Shown in pieces: positions 5,085 to 7,383 of a DNA stretch of 7,383 nt. Below the pieces are notes generated by a model, which saw only the letters and a list, made by a program, of their open reading frames with translations, was not told the origin of the DNA and did no database searches. This stretch comes from JAVBSX01 sp031549145. Lineage in GTDB: Bacteria; Planctomycetota; Planctomycetia; Pirellulales; Thermoguttaceae. The position numbers and the translations under genes were made by a program. Position 1 is the first letter of the stretch. Every line of letters begins with the position of its first letter. Location of the stretch: NCBI GenBank assembly GCA_031549145.1, contig JAVBQI010000065.1:1-7383 (forward strand). Direction: 5' to 3'.

Positions 5085-5090
5085 AAAGAG

Positions 5091-5163
<73 letters not shown>

Positions 5164-5178
5164 TTTTCTAACTCTTTT

Positions 5179-5210
5179 GGTATTCGGTGGTTACGACGCC
5201 GCCGAATGCC
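5179..5210. other. 12-bp hairpin downstream of tRNA-Lys
   Basis: GGTATTCGGTGG (5179-5190) pairs with CCGCCGAATGCC (5199-5210) over 12 positions, including two G-U pairs, around an 8-base loop. It starts 16 bases after the tRNA. No T-run follows, so it is not a canonical terminator, but it is well placed to stop or process the tRNA transcript. Confidence 0.5.
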
Positions 5211-5374
5211 ACCCATTTCGCTGAACATTCCAAAAGGTGCCGAAAAAGGTACCGTCAGGAGTAAGTGCTCCAGGAATCGCATTGTTGCCTGACTTTCATT
5301 TGGTTGGATAATTGGTGGTGTCATCGGTCCGGTCGTCGGATTGAATTCTTCATGCCACCAGCCACCAATACTCC

Positions 5375-5698
5375 ATGCCACGCATTCGTTACACGGACGA
5401 AGTCCGCCAACAGGCACTCAGCCTTGTTCTGGATTCCCATCTTCCCATCGCCCAGGTCGCTCGCGACACCGGTTGCTCCATCAACACGGTTCATCTCTGG
5501 TTGAAACAACATCGTCGCCAACAAGATGGTCGACCAGCAGGTCAACAGGACGAGAAGGCGACCTTCGTTCCGGTCAACATCATCGATGCCGGACAGCATC
5601 CCGTTGAAATCCTGATGCCCAACGGGATCACCATCAAGTTGACGGACGCCTCGCCCCGATACGTCGCCGAACTCCTGACCGTCCTGGCATCATGCTGA
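5375..5698 (+). CDS. tnpA: IS66-family accessory protein TnpA (HTH)
   Basis: A 107-residue protein with an N-terminal helix-turn-helix of the IS3/IS66 OrfA type: YTDEVRQQALSLVL, then IAQVARDTGCSINTVHLWLK at about 25-44. It is followed by a polar Gln-rich linker and a short beta-rich tail (VEILMPNGITIKLTDASPRYVAELL) usual for IS66 OrfA. It is required with TnpB for transposition in studied IS66 elements and presumably binds the element's DNA. The ATG at 5375 is the first start after the left end; no Shine-Dalgarno is visible. The stop overlaps the start of tnpB in ATGCTGA, which suggests translational coupling. Confidence 0.88.
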   Translation: MPRIRYTDEVRQQALSLVLDSHLPIAQVARDTGCSINTVHLWLKQHRRQQDGRPAGQQDEKATFVPVNIIDAGQHPVEILMPNGITIKLTDASPRYVAELLTVLASC

Positions 5699-6048
5699 GC
5701 ATTCCGACCGACACTCGCATTTCGCTCTACACCTCGCCGGTCGACATGCGAAAATCCTTCAACGGCCTGCTCGGAGTCGTTCGCAACACGCTCGACGCCG
5801 ATCCGCTCGACCGGCATCTGTTCGTCTTTCTTAATCGTACCAATACGCTCGCCAAGATTCTTTATTGGGACGGCGACGGCTTCGCCATCTGGTACAAACG
5901 TCTCGAAACCGGCACCTTTCGCTTCCCGTCCCGCACCGGCGAATCCAACTCCATCGAGATCACCCGTAGCGGCTTGTCGATGATTCTTGAAGGCATCGAT
6001 TTGTCTCAATTGCCAAAACGAAAACGTTTTTCTTTGAAATCCCCCTGA
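5692..6048 (+). CDS. tnpB: IS66-family accessory protein TnpB (IS66 Orf2-like)
   Basis: A 118-residue protein of the IS66 Orf2 family. Diagnostic blocks are VDMRKSFNGL at 17-26, DPLDRHLFVFLNR at 37-49 and ILYWDGDGFAIWYKRLE at 56-72, followed by the GTFRFP line and the ending MILEGIDLSQL. It is unrelated to the TnpB nuclease of IS605 elements despite the name. Its molecular role is unknown, but the gene is needed for IS66 transposition. It starts 7 bases before the end of tnpA and is normal in length. Confidence 0.92.
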   Translation: MLSIPTDTRISLYTSPVDMRKSFNGLLGVVRNTLDADPLDRHLFVFLNRTNTLAKILYWDGDGFAIWYKRLETGTFRFPSRTGESNSIEITRSGLSMILEGIDLSQLPKRKRFSLKSP

Positions 6049-6100
6049 ATTTCGCAAGACTCCTATTGCGCCATCTTGAAGAGCATGTACACTATGGAAC

Positions 6101-7383
6101 ATGGTGTACGACAAGAGTAATGTGCCGAGCGATACGGCTCTTCTTCAGGAACTGGTGGTCAATCAGTCTCAAACGATTGCCGCCTTGACGGAGGAGGTCC
6201 GTCGATTGACGACGCTCATCGAAAAGTTTTTCGGCAAGTCGAGCGAGAAACTCCCGAAAGAGAAACCTTCGGAAACGCCGGGGATTCCGACACCAAAACA
6301 AAAACGCGTGAAGAACGGCGGCGGCGGTCGGAATGAACTTCCGGCGTCCTTGCCGCGTATCGAAAAACGGATCGACGTTCCCGAGGAAGAGCGGAGATGT
6401 TCCTGTTGCGGTATTCCGTTCAACTTCATCGGCGAGGAACGTTCGGAACAACTCCATTTCAAGCCGATGGAGTTGTACGTCGTCGTACAAGTATTGGCGA
6501 AGTACATGGCGGCCTGCAAGTGCAGTGAAAAACGCAGCGCGACGGCGGAACCGCCGATCCGGGCCATCGACAAGGGAATCGCCTCGACATCATTACTGTC
6601 CATTATTGCGGTGATGAAATATCTCGATCATCTGCCCTTGGCACGGCAGGCGACGCAACTGTTCCGGCGCAGCGGCGTCGAATTGGCGCAAAGCAGCATG
6701 TGCCGATGGATGGGAAGCATCGCCGACCTGTTGTTCCCGCTGTATGACTTGATGCACGAACAAGTGCTCCGGTCCCATGTTTTACAGGTCGATGCAACCA
6801 CGGCGAAATATATCGATCCGCAAGTTCGAGGCAAGGCGAAGCAGGGAACGGTCTGGGGATACAACGGCGATCACGAACACCCCTACGTGCTGTACGAATT
6901 TTTGACGCACGGTCGTCGCGAAGGGCCGGAAGCGTTTTTGAAACAGTATCACGGCTACTTGCAGTGCGATGCTCATTCGGTCTACGACCAAATCTTCGCA
7001 CCGGCCGACGCTGCGCGGCCCGTTCCCGTCGAAGTGGGCTGCTGGGCACACGGTCGCCGTAAGTTCTACGATTCGAGGGAGCAGAACAAAGAGGCGTTCG
7101 TCGTTCTCGACATGATCGGCGGCTTGTACAAACTGGAACGAAAATGGAAGAAGGCGACCCATGAAGAACGACATGCGTTACGCCGACAACAAGCCATACC
7201 GGTTCTCAATGATATTTTCACTTGGTGTCACGACCATCACAACAAGTTCCTGCCGAAAGATCCTTTGTCCGGCGCGATACAATATGCGATCAACCACGAA
7301 GCCGCGTTGAGAAGGTATAGTGAAGACGGCCGACTGGAGATCGACAACAACGCGGCGGAAAGAGTATTGCGATTGATCGCCAT
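6101..7383 (+). CDS. tnpC: IS66-family transposase TnpC (3' end outside the window)
   Basis: DDE transposase of the IS66 family; the 427 visible codons have no stop. In order: a leucine-rich coiled segment at about 14-40 (ALLQELVVNQSQTIAALTEE onward) leading to KFFGKSSEKLP, a Lys/Gly-rich linker, and a zinc-finger region with C100-S-C-C103-G and C139-K-C141. The helical IS66 core follows, with the catalytic residues Asp231 (LQVDATT), Asp290 (LQCDAHSVYD) and Glu420 (IDNNAAERVLR), and the conserved GCWAHGRRKFYD block between the second Asp and the Glu. The second cysteine pair is CxC rather than the more usual CxxC. The ATG at 6101 is the only ATG in this frame after the upstream stop at 6077-6079; there is no clear Shine-Dalgarno. 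It follows tnpB after 52 bases. Confidence 0.93.
   Translation, partial: MVYDKSNVPSDTALLQELVVNQSQTIAALTEEVRRLTTLIEKFFGKSSEKLPKEKPSETPGIPTPKQKRVKNGGGGRNELPASLPRIEKRIDVPEEERRCSCCGIPFNFIGEERSEQLHFKPMELYVVVQVLAKYMAACKCSEKRSATAEPPIRAIDKGIASTSLLSIIAVMKYLDHLPLARQATQLFRRSGVELAQSSMCRWMGSIADLLFPLYDLMHEQVLRSHVLQVDATTAKYIDPQVRGKAKQGTVWGYNGDHEHPYVLYEFLTHGRREGPEAFLKQYHGYLQCDAHSVYDQIFAPADAARPVPVEVGCWAHGRRKFYDSREQNKEAFVVLDMIGGLYKLERKWKKATHEERHALRRQQAIPVLNDIFTWCHDHHNKFLPKDPLSGAIQYAINHEAALRRYSEDGRLEIDNNAAERVLRLIA

Larger units (their letters stand above)
4791..5090. other. Non-coding stretch between ISKra4 right end and tRNA-Lys
   Basis: Three hundred bases without a convincing gene. They hold an IS605-right-end-like segment (4804-4836), a hairpin GCTGTC...GACAGC (4867-4902, with an inner CCTTC/GAAGG stem), a second hairpin (4966-5008), a promoter-like pair TTGACG-16-TAAGAT (4818-4845), and a candidate tRNA promoter just before 5091. 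A short open frame beginning at 4941 runs into the tRNA and is not a gene. Confidence 0.6.
5261..7383 (+). mobile_element. IS66-family insertion sequence, right part outside the window
   Basis: The left end begins GTAAGTGCTCCAGGAATCGC at 5261, with the GTAAG start typical of IS66 ends. It is followed by the standard tnpA-tnpB-tnpC gene order. The predicted 8-base target copy on the left is CGTCAGGA (5253-5260); the right copy is beyond the window. The element lies about 100 bases downstream of tRNA-Lys, in non-coding sequence. All three reading frames are open as far as visible, so it may be a functional copy. Confidence 0.85.

Noticed and set aside
5542..6114. Minus-strand frame of 190 codons under IS66 tnpA/tnpB
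   Set aside because: Antisense shadow; tnpA and tnpB on the plus strand match known IS66 families over their full length.

Overview
The window looks like a chromosomal stretch from a planctomycete (Planctomycetota, probably Pirellulales-like). This is an inference. It rests on a small Lys/Arg-rich protein of a type I recall mainly from planctomycetes, on the SPPY form of RsmD, on the weak or absent Shine-Dalgarno sequences before most genes, and on the mix of ISKra4-type and IS66-type insertion sequences. No rRNA or other firm taxonomic marker is present.

Bases 1-3002 are core chromosome. On the minus strand lie a galactokinase gene (galK, 124-1311) with a compound terminator-like structure behind it, and upstream of it a single-domain histidine phosphotransfer (HPt) gene (1414-1749). 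Divergently, on the plus strand, a promoter with a perfect TTGACA box drives a 59-residue basic protein (2042-2221) that ends in a strong intrinsic terminator. Then comes rsmD (2382-3002), the 16S rRNA G966 methyltransferase. A second terminator-like hairpin sits just before rsmD.

Bases 3003-5090 are accessory. A 369-base non-coding spacer holds a 99-base palindromic, MITE-like element (3081-3179). It is followed by an ISKra4-family insertion sequence whose transposase is split into orfA (3372-3668) and a -1-frame orfB, joined by an A8 slippery run (3592-3599). The orfB frame carries an in-frame TAG at 3704-3706, directly before its CxxC zinc-finger pair, so this copy is probably inactive. 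Between its right end (about 4790) and the tRNA lie about 300 bases without a gene. They contain several hairpins and a segment that resembles, on the minus strand, a solo right end of an IS200/IS605-type element.

Bases 5091-5163 encode tRNA-Lys(UUU). Shortly downstream an IS66-family element begins at about 5261 with the typical GTAAG end. It carries the three usual genes: tnpA (5375-5698), tnpB (5692-6048) and tnpC (6101 to beyond the window edge, all three catalytic acidic residues visible).

I see no defence system, CRISPR array, biosynthetic cluster or convincing new multi-gene system. The points of interest are small: the recoding and nonsense combination in the ISKra4 copy, the palindromic spacer element, the possible IS605 remnant, and the regulatory architecture between the HPt gene and rsmD.
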